A DNA stretch of 64,000 nt, taken from Nonomuraea angiospora. Lineage in GTDB: Bacteria > Actinomycetota > Actinomycetes > Streptosporangiales > Streptosporangiaceae. The notes beneath the pieces are model-generated. The model saw only the letters and a list, made by a program, of their open reading frames with translations. It made no database searches and was not told the DNA's origin. The stretch lies in assembly GCF_014873145.1 (NCBI RefSeq), contig NZ_JADBEK010000001.1, forward strand, positions 1,116,001-1,180,000. Reading direction: 5' to 3'. Below, piece after piece: positions 52,531 to 60,772 of this stretch (the first letter of the stretch is position 1; each line of letters starts with the position of its first letter). Both the position numbers and the translations under genes were made by a program.

Positions 52531-53298
52531 ATGAGCGAGCACACCACGCATCCGAAGATCGCGCTGATCACCGGGGCGAACAAGGGGATCGGCCGCGCGG
52601 CCGCCGAGCAACTCGCCGCGCTGGGCATGACGGTCCTGATCGGCGCCAGGGACCCGCGGCGCGGCGAGGAGGCCGCCGCGGCGGTGCGGGCGAGGGGCGG
52701 CGACGCGCACGCGGTCACCCTGGACGTCACCGACCCGGCCACCGCCCAGGCGGCCGCGGAGCAGGTCGAGGAGCGCTTCGGCCGCCTCGACGTGCTGGTC
52801 AACAACGCCGGCATCACCGGCTCCGGGCAGGTCACGCCCCTCGACGCCCACGACCAGATCCCCAGCTCCGTCGACCTGGACATGGTCCGGGCGGTGTTCG
52901 AGACCAACGTGCTCGGGGTGATCGCGGTGACCAACGCCATGCTGCCGCTGCTGCGGCGCTCGCCGGCGCCGCGCATCGTCAACGTCAGCAGCGCCGCCGG
53001 ATCGCTGACCCTCAACAGCGACCCGGACGGCCCGTTCACGGCGCTGCCGGCGTCGGCCGCGTACTCGCCCTCCAAGTCCGCGCTGAACGCGCTGACCGTG
53101 CAGTACGCCAATGAGCTGCGCAAGGACGGCATCCTCGTCAACGCGGCCGACCCCGGCTACGTGGACACGGAGATCAACAACCACAGCGGCTTCCTCACGA
53201 CCGCGCAGGGCGCCGCGATCCTGGTGCGCCTGGCCACGCTCGGCGCGGACGGGCCGACCGGCGGGTTCTTCAGCGAGAACGGCCCCATGCCCTGGTGA
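52531..53298 (+). CDS. SDR-family NAD(P)-dependent oxidoreductase
   Basis: A 255-residue classical SDR: nucleotide loop ALITGANKGIGRAAAEQL, NNAG in VNNAGITGS, catalytic Ser in NVSSAAGS, YxxxK as YSPSKSALNAL. SD AAGGAG upstream of ATG. It has its own ECF41-type promoter and is convergent with the FAD oxidase across a strong terminator. ECF41 loci usually pair the sigma with a COE gene; this SDR fits the oxidoreductase class. Confidence 0.92.
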   Translation: MSEHTTHPKIALITGANKGIGRAAAEQLAALGMTVLIGARDPRRGEEAAAAVRARGGDAHAVTLDVTDPATAQAAAEQVEERFGRLDVLVNNAGITGSGQVTPLDAHDQIPSSVDLDMVRAVFETNVLGVIAVTNAMLPLLRRSPAPRIVNVSSAAGSLTLNSDPDGPFTALPASAAYSPSKSALNALTVQYANELRKDGILVNAADPGYVDTEINNHSGFLTTAQGAAILVRLATLGADGPTGGFFSENGPMPW

Positions 53299-53303
53299 GA
53301 AAC

Positions 53304-53343
53304 GAAGCGGCCCCACGCACACTCCGTGCGTGGGGCCCGCTTC
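53304..53343. terminator. Strong bidirectional terminator
   Basis: GAAGCGG-CCCCACGCA pairs with TGCGTGGGG-CCCGCTTC (one base bulged) around cactccg. It lies 5 bp after the SDR stop and 8 bp before the convergent FAD oxidase stop. Confidence 0.85.
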
Positions 53344-53350
53344 GGTCGGC

Positions 53351-54691
53351 CTACTGAGGCCGGATGTTGTGGTTGTGGGCGAACAGGTTGCCGGGGTCGT
53401 ACTGGCGCTTGACCGCCGCGAGCCGCTCATAGGTCCCCGCCGGATAGACGGCGGCGACGTCCTCCTCGGTGGCGGAAGCCAGGAAGTTCGCGTAGGCGCC
53501 GTTGACGTGGGGTGCGAGCCGCGCCCAGATCGCCTCCAGAGCAGGACGGGCGGCCTCCACGACCGGCTCGGGACCCAGAACGGTCGTCACGAACATCAAC
53601 TCCGCCCCGCGATGCGCGTAGGCGGTGGCGTCGTCGGCGACTCGGGACACCGCACCGCCGACGCTGCGAACGGCGATGAGCGGCGACCCCTCCGAGGCCC
53701 CGACCTCGGCGAGGATCCGGAGGACCTCGGGCACCGACTCCTCGCCGGCGAAGGCGCTCCGGGTGACGAGCCGGATGCCGGGCGGCGGGATCGCGCCGTC
53801 CACGAGCGTGTCCGCATAGGGCTTCAGCGCCACGTCGTCGTCGATCACCGTGCCGAGCCGGCGGATCGGGTCGATGGCCCGCGCGGCGAGCTCCGGGTCG
53901 TCGCCGTCGAAGGCGACGAAGATCTCGACCGGCGCCTGGGGCCCGCCGGCGAAGGGGTTGGCGAAGCTCGCGATGGAGGTGAGCTCTTCGGGGGCGGTAC
54001 GGAGGTGGTCCGCCCAGCCCTGGAGCACGGCGGCCGCCTCCGAAGCCGGGAAGGCGACCCTGCCGTGGAAGACGTCCGTCGTCGGGTGTGCCGCGAACTC
54101 GAAGGCGGTCACGATCCCGAAGTTGCCGCCGCCGCCGCGAACCGCCCAGAACAGCTCCGGGTTCTCCTCCGCGCTCGCGCGCACCACCTCTCCGCCCGCC
54201 GTGACCAGCTCCGCGGCGACCAGGCTGTCCAGGGCCAGGCCGTACTTCCTGACCTTCCAGCCGATGCCGCCGGTCAGGGTCAGCCCGCCGACGCCGACGC
54301 TCTTGGTGTCGCCCGAGGAGATCGCCAGGCCGTGCGGGGCCAGGGCGGTCGCGACCTGGCCCCAGGTGGCGCCGCCGCCGATCCGTACGAGGTGCCGCTC
54401 CTTGTCGATGACCTCCACCCGCGCGAGGCCGCCGAGGTCGATCACGATGCCGTCGTCGTTGGTGCCGAAGCCCGCGAAGGCGTGGCCGCCGCCGCGTACG
54501 GACAGCGGAAGCCCGCTGCCGGCGGCGAACCTGACGCCCGCCCGCACGTCCGCGACGCTCCTGGGCCGCAGGACATAAGCTGGACTGCCCGAAGCCAGAA
54601 CCGAGCGGCTGGCCGGCCCGTACTCCGCCGCGCCCGGCTCGATGATGTCGCCGCCGAAGTCGCGGCGCAGGGTCTCAAGTGCTGATGTCAT
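53351..54691 (-). CDS. FAD-binding oxidoreductase (BBE-like)
   Basis: A 446-residue PCMH-type flavoprotein. PLSVRGGGHAFAGFG has the His that links FAD; the cysteine of the second link is replaced (SSGDTKSVGVGG). ELFWAVRGGGGNFGIVTAFE and the C-terminal RQYDPGNLFAHNHNI complete the BBE pattern. So a mono-covalent flavoenzyme. The upstream DNA carries TGTCACA-N16-CATC, an ECF41 promoter with one mismatch, ending close to the ATG, so the mRNA may be leaderless. No gene-specific substrate can be read. It differs from the 1117 gene by lacking the extra N-terminal module. Confidence 0.9.
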   Translation of the reverse strand: MTSALETLRRDFGGDIIEPGAAEYGPASRSVLASGSPAYVLRPRSVADVRAGVRFAAGSGLPLSVRGGGHAFAGFGTNDDGIVIDLGGLARVEVIDKERHLVRIGGGATWGQVATALAPHGLAISSGDTKSVGVGGLTLTGGIGWKVRKYGLALDSLVAAELVTAGGEVVRASAEENPELFWAVRGGGGNFGIVTAFEFAAHPTTDVFHGRVAFPASEAAAVLQGWADHLRTAPEELTSIASFANPFAGGPQAPVEIFVAFDGDDPELAARAIDPIRRLGTVIDDDVALKPYADTLVDGAIPPPGIRLVTRSAFAGEESVPEVLRILAEVGASEGSPLIAVRSVGGAVSRVADDATAYAHRGAELMFVTTVLGPEPVVEAARPALEAIWARLAPHVNGAYANFLASATEEDVAAVYPAGTYERLAAVKRQYDPGNLFAHNHNIRPQ

Positions 54692-54699
54692 GAACACGA

Positions 54700-54726
54700 G
54701 ATGCCGGCCGGCCGATCCTTGTGACA
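54700..54726 (-). promoter_or_regulatory. Probable ECF41-type promoter of the FAD oxidase
   Basis: On the minus strand TGTCACA (54726-54720), 16 nt, CATC (54703-54700), one mismatch from CGTC. The ATG at 54691 lies 8 nt beyond, consistent with a leaderless transcript. Confidence 0.55.
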
Positions 54727-54827
54727 GCGCGGGGTACGTGAGGTGTGTCACAACGGCCAAGGCGTCACAGAACGGCGGGGTCCGGCGTCTGGTGGGTGAC
54801 ATAGTCGCGAACGAACAGGAGCCACCC

Positions 54828-55736
54828 ATGCCGCACACCGCACCCGAAGACCGCGGCGGGGACATGAGCCCGGACGCCGCCACCGAGGCGTTCCTCACCC
54901 ACCGCAACCTGCTGTTCACCGTCGCCTACGAGATGCTCGGCTCGGCCGCCGACGCCGAGGACGTCCTGCAGGAGACCTGGTTGCGGTGGGCGGGCGTCGA
55001 CCTTGACGAGGTGCGGGATCAGCGCGCGTACCTGGTCCGGATCGCCACCCGGCAGGCGCTGAGCAGGCTGCGTACGCTGGGCCGGCGCAAGGAGTCCTAC
55101 GTCGGGCCGTGGCTGCCCGAGCCGTTGCTGACCACGCCTGACGTGGCCGAGGACGTCGAGCTGGCCGACAGCGTCTCGATGGCGATGCTGCTGGTGCTGG
55201 AGACGCTTCAGCCGACCGAGCGGGCGGTGTTCGTGCTGCGCGAGGTGTTCGACCTGGACTATGACGAGATCGCCGAGGCGGTCGACAAGAGCCCGGCCGC
55301 CGTACGCCAGATCGCGCACAGGGCACGGGCGCACGTGGCCGCGCGCCGGCCGCGCGGCATCGTCTCCCCGGCCGAGACCCGGGACGCGCTGGAGGCGTTC
55401 CAGCGGGCGGTCGAGACCGGCGACCTGCAACGCCTGCTCGACATCCTCGCGCCGGACGTCGTCCTGCTGGCCGACGGTGGCGGGATCAGGCAGGCCGCGC
55501 TGGCGCCCGTCGTGGGGGCCGACATGGTGGCCTCCGTGCTGGGCAGGATCCGCCCCACGCAGTCGGTGCAGGCGGCGCAGGTCAACGGCCACCCGGCGCT
55601 GGTCCTCCGGCTGGACGGCGAGATCGACACCGTCATGGCGGTGCGCATCGAGGAGGGCCTCATCACCGGGCTCTACGCCGTGCGCAATCCCGAGAAGCTG
55701 GCGCGCATGGAGCGGGAGACCGCCCTGCACCGCTGA
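54828..55736 (+). CDS. ECF41-family RNA polymerase sigma factor (SigJ-like), copy 1
   Basis: A 302-residue sigma factor with SD CAGGAG before ATG 54828. Sigma-2 is about 24-90 (AYEMLGSAADAEDVLQETWL). The ECF41 linker motif YVGPWLPEP is at 91-99 and sigma-4 about 120-172. The SnoaL-like C-terminal domain is at about 190-290 with DGGG and NPEKL (287-291, usual NPDKL). In this group the C-terminal domain modulates the sigma instead of an anti-sigma factor. A TGTCACA is also present at 54746-54752 but with no CGTC at 16 nt. It probably drives the three promoters listed here. Confidence 0.93.
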   Translation: MPHTAPEDRGGDMSPDAATEAFLTHRNLLFTVAYEMLGSAADAEDVLQETWLRWAGVDLDEVRDQRAYLVRIATRQALSRLRTLGRRKESYVGPWLPEPLLTTPDVAEDVELADSVSMAMLLVLETLQPTERAVFVLREVFDLDYDEIAEAVDKSPAAVRQIAHRARAHVAARRPRGIVSPAETRDALEAFQRAVETGDLQRLLDILAPDVVLLADGGGIRQAALAPVVGADMVASVLGRIRPTQSVQAAQVNGHPALVLRLDGEIDTVMAVRIEEGLITGLYAVRNPEKLARMERETALHR

Positions 55737-55745
55737 GCCCGGCGA

Positions 55746-55772
55746 TGTCACAGCCGGGCGGGCTGTCTCGTC
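55746..55772 (+). promoter_or_regulatory. ECF41-type promoter of the epimerase-sigma operon
   Basis: TGTCACA (55746-55752), 16 nt, CGTC (55769-55772), 43 nt before the epimerase ATG. It begins 10 bp after the first sigma's stop codon. Confidence 0.85.
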
Positions 55773-55814
55773 TCGGTTGCGAAGTCGGGTTCTGAGTTCG
55801 GAAAGGTGATGACT

Positions 55815-56747
55815 ATGCGGGTGTTCGTGGCCGGTGGGAGCGGGGTTCTGGGGCGGCGGCTGGTGCCGCTGCTGGTGGCCAGGGGGCACCAGGTGACGGC
55901 TTCGACGACGAGCGCGGCCAGGACGGGAGTGCTGGAGCGGCTGGGCGCCGAGGCGGTCGTGATGGACGGGCTGGACGCGGTGTCGGTCGGCGAGGCGGTG
56001 GCCAAGGCCCGGCCGGACGCGATCGTGCACCAGATGACCGCAATCTCCGTGGCGCACGCCGGCAAGCCCGACATGAAGCACATGGATCGGTGGTTCGCCG
56101 GCACCAACCGGCTGCGTACCGAGGGGACGGACCACCTGCTGGCCGCCGCCGAGGCGACCGGCGTGACCGGCTTCGTCGCCCAGAGCTACGGCGCCTGGAA
56201 CGGCATCCGCGAGGGCGGCTGGGTGAAGACCGAGCAGGACCCGGTGGACCCGATGACGGGGACGCCGGCTGAGCCCGGGATGAAGGCGATCGCCCATGTC
56301 GAGGACGTGGTCGTCAAAGCAGGGGGCGCGGTCCTGCGCTACGGCTGGTTCTACGGGCCGGGCGCCACCGACGACCTGGTCGAGCCCGTACGCAAGCGGC
56401 AGTTCCCGGTCGTCGGGAGCGGCGCCGGCCACTGCTCGTGGGTGCATCTGGACGACGCCGCGGGCGCCACCGTCCTGGCCGTGGAGCAGCGGGCGAGGGG
56501 AGTGTTCAACATCGTCGACGACGAACCGGCCCCGGCCGGCGAGTGGCTGCCCTACCTGGCCGAATGTGCGGGCGCCAAGCGGCCGATGCGGGTCCCCGCC
56601 TGGCTGGCCCGGCCGCTGGCCGGGGACGTGGCGGTGACGATGATGACCGAGGGGCGCGGCTTCTCCAACGCCAAGGCCAAGCGGGAGCTCGGCTGGGAGC
56701 TGCGCCACCCCTCGTGGCGGCAGGGCTTCAAGGAGGAGCTGGCATGA
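55815..56747 (+). CDS. NAD(P)-dependent epimerase/dehydratase (COE partner)
   Basis: A 310-residue extended-SDR protein. MRVFVAGGSGVLGRRLVPLL is the dinucleotide loop; the active-site region shows AQSYGAWNGIREGGWVKTEQ with Tyr but a degenerate YxxxK, common in NmrA/epimerase-like atypical SDRs. ATG 55815 is preferred (GGAAAGG 8 nt upstream); two earlier in-frame codons exist. The stop overlaps the second sigma's ATG, so both are translated together. Epimerases are one of the three COE partner classes of ECF41 sigma factors. Confidence 0.87.
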   Translation: MRVFVAGGSGVLGRRLVPLLVARGHQVTASTTSAARTGVLERLGAEAVVMDGLDAVSVGEAVAKARPDAIVHQMTAISVAHAGKPDMKHMDRWFAGTNRLRTEGTDHLLAAAEATGVTGFVAQSYGAWNGIREGGWVKTEQDPVDPMTGTPAEPGMKAIAHVEDVVVKAGGAVLRYGWFYGPGATDDLVEPVRKRQFPVVGSGAGHCSWVHLDDAAGATVLAVEQRARGVFNIVDDEPAPAGEWLPYLAECAGAKRPMRVPAWLARPLAGDVAVTMMTEGRGFSNAKAKRELGWELRHPSWRQGFKEELA

Positions 56748-57667
56748 CGCGCGCCGAAGAGTTCGAGGAGCTGCGGCCGCTGCTGTTCTCGATCGCCTAC
56801 CGGATCCTCGGCAGCGTGAGCGAGGCCGAGGACGCGGTCCAGGAGACCTGGCTGCGCTACCAGACCTCCCCGGCGGAGCCCGTCTCGGCCAAGTCCTTCC
56901 TGGCGGCGGTGGTGACCCGGATCGCCATCGACGTGCTGCGCTCGGCCCGCGTCCGGCGCGAGGAGTACGTCGGGCCGTGGTTCCCCGAGCCGCTGCTCGC
57001 CGACCCGTACCAGGACCCGGAACGCTCGGCGGAGCTGGCCGACTCGCTGTCCATGGCGGCCCTGCTGCTGCTGGAGCGGCTCAGCCCGCTCGAGCGCGCG
57101 GTCTTCGTGCTGCGGGAGGTGTTCGGGTTCGGCTTCGGCGAGGTCGCCTCGGCGGTGGGACGTTCGGAGGCGGCCTGCCGCCAGCTCGCGGCGCGGGCGC
57201 GCCGCCACATGGACGCGGGCCGGCCCCGGTTCGAGGCCGACCGCAGGGAGCGGGAGGAGCTCGCCGAACGGTTCTTCGACGCCTTCCGCGAGGGCGACGT
57301 CGAGGGGCTGCGGGCGCTGCTCGCCGCCGACGTGCACCTGGTGGCCGACAGCGGCGGCAAGGCCCCGCAGTGGGGTACGGGCGTCTTCGGCGCCGAGAAC
57401 GTCGTCCGGGTCATCGCCACGCTCGCCCCGCTGTTCGCCCGGATCGGGGGCGTGGTGGAGCCGCACCAGATGAACGGCCAGCCGGGCGCGATCTTCCGCG
57501 ACCGGGACGGCAAGGTCGTCAACACCTGGACGCTCGACGTCCTCGACGGGCAGGTCCAGGCGATCCGTACGGTGCTCAACCCCGACAAACTTGAGCACGT
57601 GGGCCCGGTGGCGGACGCCTGGGCGACCCTCCGCGAGGCGACCCGGGCCCGCCGACCGGCGGACTGA
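56744..57667 (+). CDS. ECF41-family sigma factor (SigJ-like), copy 2
   Basis: A 307-residue paralog of the 54828 gene. Sigma-2 is about 8-72. YVGPWFPEP at 75-83 (linker motif) precedes sigma-4 at about 102-155 (LSPLERAVFVLREVFGFGFG). The C-terminal SnoaL-like domain has DSGGK and NPDKL. Start overlaps the epimerase stop (ATGA), so it would be transcribed from the ECF41 promoter at 55746, a positive-feedback or relay arrangement with copy 1. Which sigma recognises which promoter is not separable from sequence. Confidence 0.92.
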   Translation: MTRAEEFEELRPLLFSIAYRILGSVSEAEDAVQETWLRYQTSPAEPVSAKSFLAAVVTRIAIDVLRSARVRREEYVGPWFPEPLLADPYQDPERSAELADSLSMAALLLLERLSPLERAVFVLREVFGFGFGEVASAVGRSEAACRQLAARARRHMDAGRPRFEADRREREELAERFFDAFREGDVEGLRALLAADVHLVADSGGKAPQWGTGVFGAENVVRVIATLAPLFARIGGVVEPHQMNGQPGAIFRDRDGKVVNTWTLDVLDGQVQAIRTVLNPDKLEHVGPVADAWATLREATRARRPAD

Positions 57668-57744
57668 CCGCGAGAGCCGGCCGCCCCCGCGCCTGGGTCA
57701 GCCGGCTCACCGGGCGGACGGCACCGCCGGCTCGGCCGCGCCCC

Positions 57745-58065
57745 GTCCACGGGCGCGCCCGACCACAGCGCCCTGCCCATCGCCGGCGACGACGCGCAGG
57801 CGAAGGCGGAGGCCACTCGGCTGCTGGACGTCCTCGGTCACGACGCGGTGGACCTCGGCACGCTCGCCGAAAGCTGGCGCAGCGAACCGAACACCCCGGT
57901 CTACATCCGGCCCTACCTCGGCGAACTCCCCGCCATGGGCGTGGCGGACTTCCTCCGCTGGACGCTCCGGAACCCCGGTATCGCCATCCCCGCGGCGCAG
58001 GTCAGCGAGCTCGTCGAGGCCGCGGTACGCCGATCGGCGGGCGAGGCGAGGCCACCGAGCGCCGC
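57745..58065 (+). pseudogene. F420-dependent NADP-reductase-like fragment, 5'-truncated
   Basis: The frame reads DHSALPIAGDDAQAKAEATR, then LLDVLGHDAVDLGTLAESWR and SEPNTPVYIRPYLGELP. This is the C-terminal half of NADPH:F420 reductase-like NAD-binding proteins (LPIAGDD...DVG.L.ESWR...PxY). The dinucleotide-binding N-terminus is missing and the 3' end runs into other debris. Confidence 0.6.
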
Positions 58066-58079
58066 GACTGGCTGTCCTT

Positions 58080-58441
58080 CCTGCCGCCGCTGTAGCCGCC
58101 GCCGTGCAGGTGGATCAGGACCGGGGCCCCGGTGGGCCGGGAGCGGTGGCCGTAGAGGTCCAGCAGGTTGCGCCTGCCGGCCGTGCCGTACGGACCAGGC
58201 CCGCCATGGTCAGGGCCGCCGCCCCCGCGATGATCGGCGAGGTCAGGTCGCCCTGGACGAAGGCCGGCACCGAGGCGGCCAGGAGCCAGGCCGACACCAC
58301 GAAGGGCAGCTCGTTGACGGCCAGGCCGAGCCGGAAGCTCAGCCCGGCCAGGAGCCGGGTACGACCGGGCGCGGCCAGCGCGAAGAAGGTGCAGATCGCG
58401 ACGAGGACCAGCGTGATCAGGTACCCGAAGGGCAGGTTCAT
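58080..58441 (-). pseudogene. Membrane-anchored alpha/beta hydrolase, 5' fragment with deletion
   Basis: ATG 58441 overlaps the DUF6069 stop and starts MNLPFGYLITLVLVAICTFF with three hydrophobic segments. After a frame break near 58200 the hydrolase region LYGHRSRPTGAPVLIHLHGG-GY appears, carrying the HGGG oxyanion motif. The serine elbow and the rest are lost at 58080. The family is the actinobacterial HSL-like esterase with N-terminal membrane domain. Confidence 0.55.
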
Positions 58442-58815
58442 CGCCGGGCCAGCCCCGCGACGAGCACGGCGCCGACGACCAGGTGCAACAGCATCAGCAC
58501 CAGCGTCGCGGCGAGACCGACGGCGCTGCCGAGCGGGCCGGAGAGGGACAGGACGAGCACGACCAGGGCGATGATCGTCCAGACGCGGCCGGGCCGGGCG
58601 GCCCGTCGTTCCAGAACGGCCAGCAGCGCCCAGCCCGCGAGCCCGGCCACCAGGCTCGCGACGATGACCGACACCGGGCCGACGGTCTGCGTGCCGCCGC
58701 CCGCCCGCACGGTCAGTGTGGCGCCGGCCAGCGGCACCGCCAGGGCCCAGACGGCCAGGGCGGCCGCGGGCGCGCCGATCACGGTGAGGAGCAGTCTTCT
58801 GAGGGAGGTGTTCAC
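58438..58815 (-). CDS. DUF6069-family membrane protein
   Basis: A 125-residue protein from GTG 58815 with four hydr helices (about 7-30, 45-65, 78-98, 102-122). The pattern GATLTVRAGGGTQTVGPVSV, then AGLAGWALLAVLERR and HLVVGAVLVAGL, is that of DUF6069. Function unknown. It is followed, with a four-base overlap, by the broken hydrolase gene, so the pair was once an operon. Confidence 0.72.
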   Translation of the reverse strand: MNTSLRRLLLTVIGAPAAALAVWALAVPLAGATLTVRAGGGTQTVGPVSVIVASLVAGLAGWALLAVLERRAARPGRVWTIIALVVLVLSLSGPLGSAVGLAATLVLMLLHLVVGAVLVAGLARR

Positions 58816-58947
58816 GCCGCTCAGCCTCGCCCGTGCGGGCGGGCCGCCACATCGGGCCGGCGGTCGCGCTCTGCCCGCCCCCGGTGGGGTACGGGTCCTC
58901 CTTTAGTAGGTGATAGCTCCTTCGTACCGGCGACTAACCTTTGGCCG

Positions 58948-60072
58948 GTGAGCAAGATGCGACCCCAGCAGCCCCTGGCCGTGGCGGTCATGGCCCTCGG
59001 GGTGGGCGGCCTGACCGGCGTGACGCTGTGGGGGCAGAGCAGCGGGCCGTTGTTGTGGCCGGATGTCGCCGTCGCGGTGTTGAGCCTGGTCGCGGCGCTC
59101 GTCCAGCTGTGGTGGCCGGTCTCCGGGGCGCTCGCCGCCGCCCTGCTCGCCGTGGTCTCCCCGGTGGCCACACCGGCGGCGACGACGGGGGCGTTGCAGG
59201 TGGCCCAGCGTAGGCGCTTCCCCGTCGCGGCGGCGGTGGCGGCGGCGGGCATGGCGGCCCACCTGGTCCAGGGGCTGTGGCGGCCGAACTCCGGCATCTC
59301 CCTCGGCTGGTGGCTACTGCTGATCTGCGCCTCGTACGGGGCGCTGCTCGGCTGGGGCGCGCTGGCCCGTTCCCGCCGCGCCCTGCTCGTCTCGCTGCAC
59401 GAACGCGCCCGCCGCGCCGAAGCCGAGCAGGGCAGGCGGGTCGCCGAGGCACGCATGGCCGAGCGCCGCCGGCTCGCGCGGGAGATGCACGACGTACTGG
59501 CCCACCGGCTGTCGCTGGTGGCCACCCACGCGGGGGCGCTGGAGTACCGGCCTGACTCCTCGCCCGACCAGCTCTCCCGGGCCGCCGGGGTGGTCCGCTC
59601 CGGAGTCCATCAGGCCCTGGAGGAGCTGCGCCAGGTGATCGGCCTGCTGCGCGAGGAGGACGACCTCCTGGACGAGCTCGAACCCCAGCCCACGCTGGCC
59701 GACGTGGCGCGGCTGGTCGCCGAAGCGCGCGAAGCGGGTCAGGACGTACAGGTCAGGGACGAGACCGGCGGCGCGGCCCCGCCGCTCGCCGGACGGACCG
59801 GCTACCGGGTCGTCCAGGAAGGGCTGACCAACGCCCGCAAGCATGCCCCCGGCCGGCCGGTGGAGGTGCTGCTGCGCGGCGCGCCCGGCACGCGCCTGCT
59901 GATCGACATCAGCAACCCGCTGCCCCCGCCCGGCTCGGCGCCGGCCGCGCCCGGCAGCGGCGTCGGCCTGGTCGGGCTCACCGAGCGGGTACGGCTGGCC
60001 GGCGGGCAGCTGGACCACCAGAGCACAGGCGGCCGGTTCCGGCTCCAGGCCTGGCTCCCATGGCCCCCTTGA
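58948..60072 (+). CDS. Two-component sensor histidine kinase (NarL-partner type)
   Basis: A 374-residue kinase from GTG 58948 (ATG 58957 possible). The N-terminal half has five or six TMs without an extracytoplasmic domain. HisKA_3 is REMHDVLAHRLSLVATHAGA; ATPase motifs are YRVVQEGLTNARKHAPG and GSGVGLVGLTERV. Promoter-like gactaacct lies 11-20 nt before the GTG, so the mRNA is probably leaderless. The response regulator follows 52 bp downstream. In these DesK-like systems the target is often an adjacent ABC transporter; none is next to it here. Confidence 0.9.
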   Translation: MSKMRPQQPLAVAVMALGVGGLTGVTLWGQSSGPLLWPDVAVAVLSLVAALVQLWWPVSGALAAALLAVVSPVATPAATTGALQVAQRRRFPVAAAVAAAGMAAHLVQGLWRPNSGISLGWWLLLICASYGALLGWGALARSRRALLVSLHERARRAEAEQGRRVAEARMAERRRLAREMHDVLAHRLSLVATHAGALEYRPDSSPDQLSRAAGVVRSGVHQALEELRQVIGLLREEDDLLDELEPQPTLADVARLVAEAREAGQDVQVRDETGGAAPPLAGRTGYRVVQEGLTNARKHAPGRPVEVLLRGAPGTRLLIDISNPLPPPGSAPAAPGSGVGLVGLTERVRLAGGQLDHQSTGGRFRLQAWLPWPP

Positions 60073-60130
60073 TCCGCGTGATCCCCCGTGGTCCGCGTGA
60101 TCCTGGCCTGGCTACCATGTCCGCGTGATC
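60073..60130 (+). repeat. Three TCCGCGTGATC direct repeats before the response-regulator start
   Basis: Exact 11-bp copies at 60073-60083, 60092-60102 and 60120-60130, the last overlapping the GTG start. They may be regulator binding sites or slipped copies of the start region (each contains GTGATC). Confidence 0.55.
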
Positions 60131-60769
60131 CGCGTGCTCCTGGTCGACGACGACGCCCTGGTCCGCGCCGGGCTGTCCATGATGCTGGACGGCGCCGCGG
60201 GCATCGCCGTCGTCGGCGAGGCGGCCGACGGCCAGGAGGCCATCACCGCCACCGACGCCCACGCCCCCGACGTCGTGCTCATGGACCTGCGGATGCCGCG
60301 CCTGGACGGCATCACCGCCACCCGCCGGCTCCGCGCCCGCGCCCGTCCGCCGGAGGTGATCGTGCTGACCACCTTCGACACCGACGAGAACATCCTGCAC
60401 GCGCTGCGCGCCGGCGCCAGCGGGTTCCTGCTCAAGGACACCCCGCCGCCGCAGATCGTCGAGGCGGTCACCCGGGTCGCGGCGGGCGATCCGATCCTGT
60501 CCCCGCGCATCACCCGGCGGCTGATGGAGCGCACCGTCGCCCAGGCCGGGGCCTACGAGCGGGCCCGCGCCGCGCTGGCCGCCCTCACCCCTCGCGAGTA
60601 CGAGGTCGCCCTCGCGATCGGGCGCGGCCGGACGAACGCGGACATCTCCACCGAGCTCGCCATGGGCATCACGACGGTGAAGGCGCACGTCTCCAACATC
60701 CTCACCAAGCTCGGCCTGGACAATCGCACCCAGATCGCGCTCCTCGCCCACGACGCGGGCCTCGCCTGA
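60125..60769 (+). CDS. Response regulator, NarL/LuxR type
   Basis: A 214-residue protein. Receiver domain at 1-120: VLLVDDDALVRAGL (acidic pocket), phospho-acceptor Asp in VVLMDLRMPRLDG, Thr in VLTTFDTDEN, Lys in GFLLKDTPP. GerE HTH at about 150-212: LTPREYEVALAIGRGRTNAD, ITTVKAHVSNILTKL. The partner kinase is just upstream. It starts at a GTG without a clear SD. Confidence 0.93.
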   Translation: MIRVLLVDDDALVRAGLSMMLDGAAGIAVVGEAADGQEAITATDAHAPDVVLMDLRMPRLDGITATRRLRARARPPEVIVLTTFDTDENILHALRAGASGFLLKDTPPPQIVEAVTRVAAGDPILSPRITRRLMERTVAQAGAYERARAALAALTPREYEVALAIGRGRTNADISTELAMGITTVKAHVSNILTKLGLDNRTQIALLAHDAGLA

Positions 60770-60772
60770 GCA

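Noticed and set aside
54746..54766. TGTCACA at 54746 as an ECF41 promoter for the first sigma gene
   Set aside because: The CGTC that follows is only 10 nt away, not 16, so it does not fit the pattern.
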